Part shown: piece by piece, positions 1-5,714 of the stretch | Layout: every line of letters begins with the position of its first letter | Numbering within the stretch: position 1 is the stretch's first letter | Notes under the pieces: model-generated | Database searches by the model: none | The model's input: the letters and a program-made list of their open reading frames with translations, nothing else | Told to the model about the DNA's origin: nothing | Made by a program: the position numbers and the translations under genes | NCBI GenBank assembly: GCA_964571765.1 | Contig: CAZNDH010000053.1 | Coordinates: forward strand, 1 to 8,214 | DNA from: ZC4RG35 sp964571765 | Lineage (GTDB): Bacteria; Actinomycetota; Acidimicrobiia; Spongiisociales; ZC4RG35 | Length of the DNA: 8,214 nt | Reading direction: 5' to 3'

Positions 1-92
1 CCGACCACCTCCAGGCCCAGAGCGGAGGCAACCTCCAGAGTCTGGGTGCCTATCGAGCCGGTCGCCCCGAGGACGACGACCGGGCGGCTCAC
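1..92 (-). CDS. dxr: 1-deoxy-D-xylulose 5-phosphate reductoisomerase, N-terminal fragment (runs off the left edge)
   Basis: Only the first 30 or so codons are present. The translation from GTG at 92-90 begins MSRPVVVLGATGSIGTQTLE. The GATGSIGTQTLE stretch is the NADPH-binding glycine-rich motif at the extreme N-terminus of DXP reductoisomerase, the enzyme that converts DXP to MEP in the non-mevalonate isoprenoid pathway. The GTG overlaps the cdsA stop codon by four bases (GTGA), and I see no clear Shine-Dalgarno just upstream. Translation probably depends on re-initiation after cdsA. A cdsA-dxr neighbourhood is common in bacteria, which supports the call. The catalytic domain lies outside the window, so intactness cannot be judged. 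Confidence 0.88.
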   Translation of the reverse strand, partial: MSRPVVVLGATGSIGTQTLEVASALGLEVV

Positions 93-1288
93 AGCAAGCC
101 GAAGGCGCGGAAGGCGAAGTAGAGGGCGGGGAGGGAGAAGAGGAACCCGTCGATACGGTCGAGCATTCCCCCGTGACCAGGGAGGACCGAGCCCATGTCC
201 TTGACCTCGATCGAACGCTTCACCATCGACTCGGCGAGATCACCGAGCGGGGAGAACACCCCGACCACCATCGCCATGATCAGGCCGTTGGCCAGCCCGA
301 TCGGCTCCCAGGCGGGGAAAGTCGCCAGCACCGAGGCCGCCACCGCTCCGACGATGAGCCCCCCGACGACGCCCTCCACGGTCTTCTTGGGAGATAACAC
401 CGGAGCAAGCGGCTTCTTGCCGAAGGATCTGCCGACGAAGAAGGCGCCCATGTCGTTGAGGGCGACGACCACCACCACAAAGAGGATCTGGGCCACCGGG
501 CGGGGTCCGGAGACAAACGGGATGGCGAAGGCGAGCATCCCCACCCAGGCCACACCGAGGATGGTGGTGGCCGCGTCTTCGAGAGGGTTGCGCCGCGGGG
601 TGAGCGAGACGAACAGCAGGGTTACCACCGTGATCAGACCGGCCCAGGCAGCGATGGCAAACACCCCACCCTGGTAGGCCCCCACCCCCATCAGGGCCAC
701 CCCGATCAAGCCGAACAGAGCGAGGGGTTTGTGACCACGGACCCGGACGGTGGCGTACAGCTCGCCGACCGCCACCACCATCACCAGCACCACGAATGCG
801 GTGAACCACCAGCCCCCGAGGAGCAGGCTCCCCAGGAAGAGGCCGAAGATGACCACCCCCGAGCCGATCCGCATCGCCAGGTCGGAGCTGGCTGCCTGCT
901 CAATGGCCTCATATGACTCCTCCGAGTGGTACCGGGTCCCCGATACATCCTCGAAACCGACCAGCCCACTCTCTACCCCGGGGAGCGTGGCCGCCACCGC
1001 CTGCATCTCCCACTCCTCCTCGGCGGCCCGGCTCACCTCCTCGGCGAGTCCCTGGTACTCCTGGGTGGTGGCCCTGATGTACTCCTCCGAGGTGTACTCC
1101 TCACCGTCCTCCCGGGACAGTGCCTCCCAATCGATGTCGTCGGAGGACTCACCTTCGTCGACCTCAACCATGGGCTGATCGTCATCGTCGTCCACCCCGG
1201 GGAGAGGGACCACCTGTGCGGTCTCCTCGTCGCCCTCCTCCCAGGGGCGGTTGAAGCCTTTGCGATCGGGTGGTCCCTGGTCACTCAT
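89..1288 (-). CDS. cdsA: Phosphatidate cytidylyltransferase (CDP-diglyceride synthetase) with a long acidic N-terminal extension
   Basis: This 399-residue protein makes CDP-diacylglycerol from phosphatidate and CTP at the cytoplasmic membrane, the branch point for phospholipid synthesis. Residues 350-380 fit the family signature: S354-x-V-K-R, K363-D, then the PGHGGMLDRID segment (370-380). The conserved LNDMGAFFVGRSFGKK and SPKKTVEG blocks lie at 277-306. About eight or nine hydrophobic membrane segments run from residue 143 to 396. Residues 1-135 are hydrophilic and strongly acidic (DDDDD at 33-37, many Glu) and are absent from ordinary 270-300-residue CdsA proteins. They should be a cytoplasmic extension of unknown role. 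The ATG shares one base with the frr stop (TGATG), and GAGG lies 4 nt upstream. No uppS gene sits between frr and cdsA, unlike the enterobacterial order. A later start near residue 137 would give a more typical length, but the coupled TGATG favours the long form. Confidence 0.95.
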   Translation of the reverse strand: MSDQGPPDRKGFNRPWEEGDEETAQVVPLPGVDDDDDQPMVEVDEGESSDDIDWEALSREDGEEYTSEEYIRATTQEYQGLAEEVSRAAEEEWEMQAVAATLPGVESGLVGFEDVSGTRYHSEESYEAIEQAASSDLAMRIGSGVVIFGLFLGSLLLGGWWFTAFVVLVMVVAVGELYATVRVRGHKPLALFGLIGVALMGVGAYQGGVFAIAAWAGLITVVTLLFVSLTPRRNPLEDAATTILGVAWVGMLAFAIPFVSGPRPVAQILFVVVVVALNDMGAFFVGRSFGKKPLAPVLSPKKTVEGVVGGLIVGAVAASVLATFPAWEPIGLANGLIMAMVVGVFSPLGDLAESMVKRSIEVKDMGSVLPGHGGMLDRIDGFLFSLPALYFAFRAFGLL

Positions 1289-1839
1289 CAGACCTCGAGC
1301 AACTCCTCTTCCTTGTTGGACACCAAGGTGTCGATCCTCTCGATGAATCGGTCGGTGAGTTTCTGCAGGTCGTCCTCGCCGCGACGGATGTCGTCGTCGG
1401 AGATCTCCCCGTGGAGGGCTTCCATGTCCGACTTGGAGTGCCGACGCACGTTGCGCACCGCAACCCGACCCTCCTCGGCCATGTGTCTTACCAGCTTGAT
1501 CAGCTCGCGGCGCCGCTCCTCGGTGAGTGAGGGGAAGCTGATCCGGATCACGTTGCCGTCACTGCTGGGGTTGAGGCCCAGGTCAGACTGCTGGATTGCC
1601 TTCTCGATGTTACCCAGCGACGACTTGTCAAAGGGCTGCACCACCAGGAGCCGGGGCTCGGGGACGGCGATCGTGGCCAGCTGCTGCAGGCTGGTGGGGG
1701 TCCCGTAGTAGTCGACCTGGATCCGATGGAGGAGTTGGGGGTTGGCCCTGCCGGTGCGCACCGTCGAGAACTCGTTGCCGACGTGTTCGACGGCCATCTC
1801 CATCTTGTGCTCAGCCTCCATCAGGAGATCACCGATCAT
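1288..1839 (-). CDS. frr: Ribosome recycling factor
   Basis: A 183-residue protein, close to the usual 185. RRF works with EF-G to split post-termination 70S ribosomes. Family blocks are present in order: RTGRANP (28-34), VDYYG (42-46), IEKAIQQSDLGLNP (78-91), FPSLTEERRREL (102-113) and RNVRRHSKSDMEAL (129-142). The first and last long helices form the three-helix bundle, with the DYYG and central region forming the hinge and beta domain. The start ATG at 1839-1837 is preceded by GGAGGAGG, a strong Shine-Dalgarno. It lies 13 nt after pyrH and shares one base with the cdsA start, so it belongs to the same operon. Nothing is missing or broken. Confidence 0.97.
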   Translation of the reverse strand: MIGDLLMEAEHKMEMAVEHVGNEFSTVRTGRANPQLLHRIQVDYYGTPTSLQQLATIAVPEPRLLVVQPFDKSSLGNIEKAIQQSDLGLNPSSDGNVIRISFPSLTEERRRELIKLVRHMAEEGRVAVRNVRRHSKSDMEALHGEISDDDIRRGEDDLQKLTDRFIERIDTLVSNKEEELLEV

Positions 1840-1842
1840 GGT

Positions 1843-1850
1843 CCTCCTCC
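1843..1850 (-). promoter_or_regulatory. Strong Shine-Dalgarno for frr
   Basis: On the minus strand this reads GGAGGAGG, ending 3 nt before the frr ATG at 1839; its upstream GGAG half gives 7 nt spacing. It occupies most of the 13-nt gap between the pyrH stop and frr. It is the clearest ribosome binding site in the rpsB operon and suggests frr has independent initiation as well as any coupling. Confidence 0.75.
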
Positions 1851-1852
1851 GG

Positions 1853-2569
1853 TCAGTGGACCACCGTGCCGATTCGGTCTCCTCGCACTGCCCGAACGAT
1901 GTTTCCCGGCACGGTCATGTCGAATACGTGTATCGGTACCTGGTGCTCTTTACACATGGTAACGGCAGTGGTGTCCATGACCCGGAGTTCGCCGGAGATG
2001 AACTCCATGTATGAGAGCTCGTCGAGGCGCCGGGCCTCACTGTTGATCACCGGGTCGGAGTCGTAGACCCCATCCACCTTGGACGCCTTCAGCAGGACGT
2101 CGGCGTCGATCTCGATCGCCCTGAGGGCGGCGGTGGTGTCAGTGGTGAAGAACGGGTTGCCGGTGCCGGCGGCGAAGATGACCACCCGGCCCTTCTCCAA
2201 ATGCCGGATGGCCCGCAGGCGTATGTAGGGCTCGGCGAGCTCCTGCATGGTGATGGCGCTCTGCACCCGGGTCACCACCCCCTGCTTCTCCAGAGCGTCA
2301 CGCAGGGCCAGTGCGTTGATCACCGTGGCCAGCATCCCCATGTAATCGGCGGTGGCCGGGTCCATCCCTTTGGCCGCCTGGGACACCCCGCGGAAGATGT
2401 TCCCCCCGCCGACGACGATGGCTACCTCGATCTCGTCCTTGACCGCCTCGGCGATCTCCTCGGCGACTCGCTGCACGGTCACCGGATCGATCCCATACCC
2501 GACCTCGGGGTCGGCGAAGGCCTCACCGGAGAGCTTGAGGAGTGCCCGGCGGTGAGGCTTGGCGGTCAA
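1853..2569 (-). CDS. pyrH: Uridylate (UMP) kinase, hexameric bacterial type, TTG start
   Basis: A 238-residue amino-acid-kinase-fold enzyme that phosphorylates UMP to UDP with ATP in pyrimidine nucleotide synthesis. Visible motifs: KLSGE (12-16, phosphate loop), GGGNIFRG (54-61), DYMGMLAT (75-82), GTGNPFFTTDT (135-145, UMP and ATP site), KVDGVYDSDP (164-173) and MDTTA (198-202). The start is a TTG at 2569-2567. The reading frame meets a stop (TAG, 2596-2594) upstream with no ATG or GTG between, and no ATG or GTG precedes the invariant KLSGE, so TTG is the only reasonable start. It begins one base after the tsf stop, with GGTGGG about 8 nt upstream as a modest Shine-Dalgarno. Weak initiation plus proximity to tsf implies coupling. 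Confidence 0.96.
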   Translation of the reverse strand: MTAKPHRRALLKLSGEAFADPEVGYGIDPVTVQRVAEEIAEAVKDEIEVAIVVGGGNIFRGVSQAAKGMDPATADYMGMLATVINALALRDALEKQGVVTRVQSAITMQELAEPYIRLRAIRHLEKGRVVIFAAGTGNPFFTTDTTAALRAIEIDADVLLKASKVDGVYDSDPVINSEARRLDELSYMEFISGELRVMDTTAVTMCKEHQVPIHVFDMTVPGNIVRAVRGDRIGTVVH

Positions 2570-2570
2570 C

Positions 2571-3182
2571 CTAGGAACCCACCGACAGCCGGGCTATCCG
2601 CCGCACCGAGATGTTCTCCCCCATCTTTGAGGCCAGGGCGGCGACCATGTCGGCAACCGTGCCGTCGAAGCGCTCCGGGTTGACGAATCGCTGCTCGTAC
2701 AAGACGTGGTCGGCGTACCACGACTCGATCCGGCCCTCGACTATGCGGGGCACCACATCGACCGGCTTGCCTTCGGCCTCTGCCTGTCGGGTGATCAGCT
2801 CCTTCTCCTTCTCCAGGGCCTCGGCGTCGACCTGGTCCCGGGTCACCCAGGTCGGGTTGGCCCAGCTGATGTGCATCGCCAGGTCCTTGGCGGTCTGGTT
2901 GAACTCGTCGCTCTTGGCGACGAAGTCTGTCTCGCATGCCAGTTCGACGAGCACACCGAGCACCGGCCGCTCGTTCTGGTGATGGATGTAGCTGCCGATC
3001 ACCCCGTCGTTGGCCTCGCGGTCGGAGCGTTTGGCCAGCTGGGCCTGACCCCGCTCCCGGAGCAGCTCGAAAGCCTTCTCCATGTCGCCTGCGGCGTCGG
3101 TGAGGGCTTTCTTGGCGTCCATCATCCCGACCCCGGCATCCAGGCGGAGCCTCTGGACCTCCTCGGCGCCGAACCCTGCCAT
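2571..3182 (-). CDS. tsf: Translation elongation factor EF-Ts, short form
   Basis: EF-Ts catalyses GDP release from EF-Tu. The 203-residue protein has an N-terminal UBA-like domain (about 5-44, with VGMMDAKKAL at 18-27) and the core motif ETDFVA (84-89), whose Asp-Phe pair is known in the family to disrupt the EF-Tu Mg/GDP site. The C-terminal FDGTVADMV...GENI block (172-191) ends the protein. At 203 residues it resembles the short EF-Ts of Thermus rather than the 270-280-residue form of Streptomyces and mycobacteria, so part of the core and coiled-coil region is missing. Small departures are visible: Asp-Ala replaces the usual Thr-Gly before VGMMD, and Ala replaces the usual Cys after it. 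The ATG shares a base with the rpsB stop (TGATG); GAGGAGGAAG in the rpsB tail provides the Shine-Dalgarno. Confidence 0.96.
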   Translation of the reverse strand: MAGFGAEEVQRLRLDAGVGMMDAKKALTDAAGDMEKAFELLRERGQAQLAKRSDREANDGVIGSYIHHQNERPVLGVLVELACETDFVAKSDEFNQTAKDLAMHISWANPTWVTRDQVDAEALEKEKELITRQAEAEGKPVDVVPRIVEGRIESWYADHVLYEQRFVNPERFDGTVADMVAALASKMGENISVRRIARLSVGS

Positions 3183-3907
3183 CAGGAGGCTTCCTCCTCT
3201 GTCTTGGCCGGTCGCTTCTTCGAGGCGATCTCCTTGCCCTCGAGTATCCCGTCGGCGATGGCGTTGGCGATCAGGTCGGCGGCGCGGATGGCGTCGTCGT
3301 TGCCCGGGATCACGTAGTCGATGGCGTCGGGGTCGGAGTTCGAGTCGACCAGGGCGATTATGGGGATGTCGAGACGGTCGGCCTCCCTGATCGCGGTCTC
3401 CTCGGTGTTGACGTCGACCACGAAGACGGCGTCGGGGAGCTTCTGCATGGTCACCATCCCCCCAAGGTTGAGCTCCAGCTTGGACAGCTCACGCCGCAAA
3501 TGAAGCCGCTCCTTCTTGGGGAGGGCATTCATCTCCCCGGAGTCTTCGAGGCGGCGCAACTCGCGCATGTAGAAGACCCGCTTCTGGATCGTCCGAAAGT
3601 TCGTCAGCATCCCCCCCAACCAGCGGAAGTTGACGTAGGGCTGGCCGGCACGGGTGGCCGCCGAGGCGATGGCCGCCTGAGCTTGCTTCTTGGTGCCCAC
3701 GAACAGGACGGTGCCCCCCTCAGTGGCGACGTCCCGGGCGAAGCCGACCGCTTCGGCCACCTGGTTCACCGTCTGACGCAGGTCGAGGATGTGGATCCCG
3801 TTGCGCTCGCCGTAGATGAAGGGACGCATCTTGGGATTCCATCTTCGGGTCTGGTGCCCGAAGTGGACTCCTGCCTCCAGGAGTTGCTTCATAGTGATTT
3901 CAACCAC
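3182..3907 (-). CDS. rpsB: 30S ribosomal protein S2
   Basis: S2 binds late to the 30S subunit between head and body and is needed for S1 docking where S1 exists. From the chosen GTG (3907) the protein is 241 residues, the same as E. coli S2, and begins MVEITMKQLLEAGVHFGH. Hallmarks are VHFGHQTRRWNPKM (14-27), IHILDLRQT, VLFVGTKKQA, FRWLGGMLTNF and the DAVFVVDVNTE...IPIIALVDSNSDPD region. The C-terminus is a charged tail ending KKRPAKTEEEAS. The frame stays open to 3955, but those 16 extra residues are not S2-like. AAAGGA lies 6 nt before the GTG. An ATG at 3892 (236 residues) is the alternative. The gene is the first of the rpsB-tsf-pyrH-frr-cdsA-dxr operon and is preceded by a leader with inverted repeats, a plausible autoregulatory site. 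Confidence 0.96.
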   Translation of the reverse strand: MVEITMKQLLEAGVHFGHQTRRWNPKMRPFIYGERNGIHILDLRQTVNQVAEAVGFARDVATEGGTVLFVGTKKQAQAAIASAATRAGQPYVNFRWLGGMLTNFRTIQKRVFYMRELRRLEDSGEMNALPKKERLHLRRELSKLELNLGGMVTMQKLPDAVFVVDVNTEETAIREADRLDIPIIALVDSNSDPDAIDYVIPGNDDAIRAADLIANAIADGILEGKEIASKKRPAKTEEEAS

Positions 3908-3913
3908 AAACGG

Positions 3914-3919
3914 TCCTTT
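3914..3919 (-). promoter_or_regulatory. Ribosome binding site that decides the rpsB start
   Basis: The minus strand reads AAAGGA here, 6 nt before the GTG at 3907. It is 21 nt from the ATG at 3892 and downstream of the farther start at 3955. This spacing is why GTG 3907 is preferred as the S2 initiation codon. Confidence 0.6.
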
Positions 3920-3940
3920 CTGGTTTGACTTCCACCCACC

Positions 3941-3952
3941 GGGCCTTGGCCC
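3941..3952. repeat. Inverted repeat GGGCC-TT-GGCCC in the rpsB leader
   Basis: Two 5-bp arms separated by 2 bp. The loop is too short for a good RNA hairpin, so it could act as a DNA site or pair with other GC-rich arms nearby. Chance occurrence in GC-rich DNA is possible. Confidence 0.4.
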
Positions 3953-3963
3953 CACTCCCAGAA

Positions 3964-3973
3964 GGGGTACCCC
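3964..3973. repeat. Perfect 10-bp palindrome GGGGTACCCC
   Basis: A perfect DNA palindrome 57 bp upstream of the rpsB GTG. In RNA the 2-nt centre is too tight for a simple hairpin. Its CCCC arm on the plus strand can instead pair, as part of CCCCT 3970-3974, with AGGGG at 3999-4003, or its GGGG arm with CCCC at 3950-3953, so alternative leader folds are possible. It could also be an operator. The role is unknown. Confidence 0.5.
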
Positions 3974-3983
3974 TCTAACGAGA

Positions 3984-4000
3984 CTCGCTCGACCAGCGAG
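3984..4000. repeat. Hairpin-forming inverted repeat in the rpsB leader
   Basis: A perfect 6-bp stem (CTCGCT / AGCGAG) around a 5-nt loop. In the rpsB transcript it would be a stable GC-rich stem-loop about 77 nt before the start codon. No U-tract follows, so it does not look like an intrinsic terminator. Flanking CCCCT and AGGGG arms (3999-4003 with 3970-3974) could extend or compete with the stem. Confidence 0.55.
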
Positions 4001-4027
4001 GGGACATGGGTGTGCTTGATGGCCGGA

Positions 4028-4033
4028 ATTCTA
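4028..4033 (-). promoter_or_regulatory. Candidate -10 element for the rpsB operon
   Basis: The minus strand reads TAGAAT, five of six matches to TATAAT. An 18-bp spacer upstream leads to TTACCC (4057-4052), only three matches to TTGACA. The position is right for a leader carrying the inverted repeats, but the -35 is weak, so this is tentative. Confidence 0.25.
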
Positions 4034-4082
4034 TGACCGCCCGGTCTGGTTGGGTAATCCGGCGTTCTGGCACACTCGGAGG

Positions 4083-5714
4083 GTGGCCGACCTCACCACT
4101 GAGCTGATCGACACCGGGCTGCAGCACGGCGCCGCCGCGGTGGGTGCCTGCCGGGCGGGCCCCCTCCCCGACGCACTCGACGGGCTCCGCTTCAACCTGG
4201 GCACCGGCCGGTCGGCTCGCCTGAGGTTCACATACCGCGACCCGGAGACCGCCAGCAACGTCACCAGGTCGTTTCCCTGGGCGCGGTCCCTGGTTGTTGT
4301 GGCCGCCGACTACCTGGCCCAATCCTGTGGACCGGCGGACACCGGGGCGATGGTGGCCCGCTTCGCCACCTCGGACCACTACCGGCTGCTCCGCCCGGCG
4401 CTGGAGGCTATCGGTGACCGGCTCCGCTCCTTGGGCCATCGGGCCGAGACCTTGGTCGATGACGACCGGCTCCTCGACCGGGCGGTGGCGGTTCGTGCCG
4501 GTCTCGGATGGCGAGGGCGGAGCAGCATGGTTATCGCTCCGGGCCGGGGCCCCTGGACCCTGTTCGGGTCGGTGGTCACCGATGCCCGGCTGGAGCCGAC
4601 CTCACCAATGACCCGGGGCTGCGGGACTTGTGTCGCCTGTGTGCCGGCGTGTCCCACCGGGGCGATCGACGAGCACGGCATCGACGCTCGCCGCTGCCTG
4701 TCCGCCTGGCTGCAGACCGGAGGGTCGATCCCCGCCTGGGTCCGGCCCCTTCTCGGGAGACGGGTCTACGGATGTGACGACTGCCTCACAGCTTGTCCTC
4801 CCGGCCAGATGGCCCTCCGCGACCGGGGCGGTGGCCCCGAGGTGATCGACTTCACCGGGCTGTTGGACCTCGACGACGGTGACCTCCTCGAACGGTTTTC
4901 CTGGTGGTACGTGCCCAACCGCCGCCCCCGGATACTGCGTCGCAACCTCCTGGTGGCCGCGGGGAATTCGGCAGAGGCCGAGGCGGTCCCGGCGATCGCC
5001 ACCCACCTCACCCACCGGTCCGCCCTGGTCCGGGGTCACGCCTGCTGGGCACTGGCCCGCTCGCTGGGCAGCGGAGCGGTGCCCAGCATCGAAAGGGTCC
5101 TGGGGGTGGAGACCGAGCCGGCGGTGAGGGAGGAGGCGCTCCTCGCCCTCCTCATGGTGGAGGACCCCCAGGCGTATGCCCGGGCGCTGGAAGAGGAGGA
5201 GCGGTCCACCATGGGTGCCGGATACCCTGGCCAGATGTCGAAGAGGGAGCCGGTGACCGCAGCCATCAGGGCTATCAAGGCGGCCGGAATCCACTACCAG
5301 CCGTTCCTATTCGACTACGAGAGGCACCCCGGTGCCCTGGGCGCAGCCGAGGCGCTGGGAGTGGACCCCCATCTCACCGTGAAGACCATCATCTTCGAGA
5401 CCTCGTCGGGCGACGGAGTCATCGTCCTCATGAACGGGGACCGCGAAGTCTCCGCCAAGGCACTGGCCCGTCTCCTCGGAGTCAAGAGCGTTCACCCGGC
5501 CACCCCCGCTCGGGGGAGAAGGTGGACCGGTTACCAGTTCGGTGGAACCTCCCCGTTCGGGACCCGGGAGCGGCTTCGGCTGTTCGCCGACACCAAGATC
5601 GCTTCGATGGGCACGATCTACGTCAACGCGGGGAGCAGAGGCTTCCTGGTGGCGATGTCCGCCACCGACCTCATCGCAGCCCTCTCCCCCGAGCTGGCCG
5701 ACCTGGCGGCGTGA
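4083..5714 (+). CDS. Fusion of QueG-type epoxyqueuosine reductase and YbaK-type aminoacyl-tRNA deacylase
   Basis: From GTG 4083 this is 543 residues in one unbroken frame. Residues 1 to about 370 are QueG-like: a cobalamin-binding reductase fold with VDDD...GLGWRGRSSM (125-149), a ferredoxin-type module with all eight cysteines for two 4Fe-4S clusters (C180, C183, C186, C190, C205, C231, C234, C238) including YGCDDCLTACP, and C-terminal HEAT-like repeats (about 285-360). QueG performs the last step of queuosine synthesis on tRNA. Residues 386-543 are a complete YbaK/ProX-type domain with VKTIIF (K434) and TGYQFGGTSPFG (482-493), a family that hydrolyses mischarged tRNA such as Cys-tRNA(Pro). 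The N-terminal part is divergent and I cannot find the usual G-x-M motif, so the exact QueG substrate is inferred. A TTG at 4050 could add 11 residues, but the QueG homology fits GTG 4083. It is the only plus-strand gene, divergent from rpsB and convergent with the acetyltransferase. Confidence 0.88.
   Translation: MADLTTELIDTGLQHGAAAVGACRAGPLPDALDGLRFNLGTGRSARLRFTYRDPETASNVTRSFPWARSLVVVAADYLAQSCGPADTGAMVARFATSDHYRLLRPALEAIGDRLRSLGHRAETLVDDDRLLDRAVAVRAGLGWRGRSSMVIAPGRGPWTLFGSVVTDARLEPTSPMTRGCGTCVACVPACPTGAIDEHGIDARRCLSAWLQTGGSIPAWVRPLLGRRVYGCDDCLTACPPGQMALRDRGGGPEVIDFTGLLDLDDGDLLERFSWWYVPNRRPRILRRNLLVAAGNSAEAEAVPAIATHLTHRSALVRGHACWALARSLGSGAVPSIERVLGVETEPAVREEALLALLMVEDPQAYARALEEEERSTMGAGYPGQMSKREPVTAAIRAIKAAGIHYQPFLFDYERHPGALGAAEALGVDPHLTVKTIIFETSSGDGVIVLMNGDREVSAKALARLLGVKSVHPATPARGRRWTGYQFGGTSPFGTRERLRLFADTKIASMGTIYVNAGSRGFLVAMSATDLIAALSPELADLAA
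5193..5201 (+). promoter_or_regulatory. Internal Shine-Dalgarno before the YbaK domain of the fusion
   Basis: GAGGAGGAG lies 9 nt before an in-frame ATG at 5211. Initiation there would yield a free 167-residue YbaK-like protein, the usual length for that family. It also encodes Glu codons, so the match may be incidental, but its position exactly at the domain junction is notable. Confidence 0.4.

Larger units (their letters stand above)
3908..4082. other. Divergent intergenic region between rpsB and the queG-ybaK fusion; rpsB leader
   Basis: This is the only substantial non-coding stretch. It must hold the promoters for both the rpsB operon (leftward) and the fusion gene (rightward). It contains at least three inverted repeats: a 6-bp stem at 3984-4000, the perfect palindrome GGGGTACCCC at 3964-3973, and GGGCC-TT-GGCCC at 3941-3952. 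I see no strong consensus promoter. The best minus-strand -10 candidate is TAGAAT at 4033-4028. If it is used, the rpsB transcript would carry a leader of roughly 110 nt that includes all these repeats. Confidence 0.6.

Noticed and set aside
926..1708. A 260-codon plus-strand open frame antisense to cdsA and frr
   Set aside because: It lies wholly opposite two genes with clear family motifs, has no recognisable domain, and long antisense frames are expected in GC-rich DNA.
2706..3317. A 203-codon plus-strand open frame antisense to tsf and rpsB
   Set aside because: It is a mirror of well-conserved tsf with no recognisable motif.
3908..3955. N-terminal extension of S2 from the farther upstream start
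   Set aside because: The 16 residues are not S2-like, and a Shine-Dalgarno at 3914-3919 fits the GTG at 3907, giving the usual S2 length.
3984..4000. Stem-loop considered as an intrinsic terminator
   Set aside because: No T-tract follows on either strand, and it lies between two divergent starts where no transcript needs to end.
4016..4037. Plus-strand TTGATG and TATGAC as a promoter for the fusion gene
   Set aside because: The spacing is only 10 bp, far below the usual 16-18, and the region at correct spacing has no -35 match.
4050..4082. TTG at 4050 as the fusion gene start
   Set aside because: It adds 11 residues without family similarity and has no Shine-Dalgarno. GTG 4083 starts where QueG homology begins, though its own GGAGG is directly adjacent, so the choice is not certain.
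4602..5294. A 230-codon minus-strand open frame antisense to the fusion gene
   Set aside because: It has no domain or convincing start context and sits over the iron-sulfur and HEAT-like parts of the QueG domain, which are clearly coding on the other strand.
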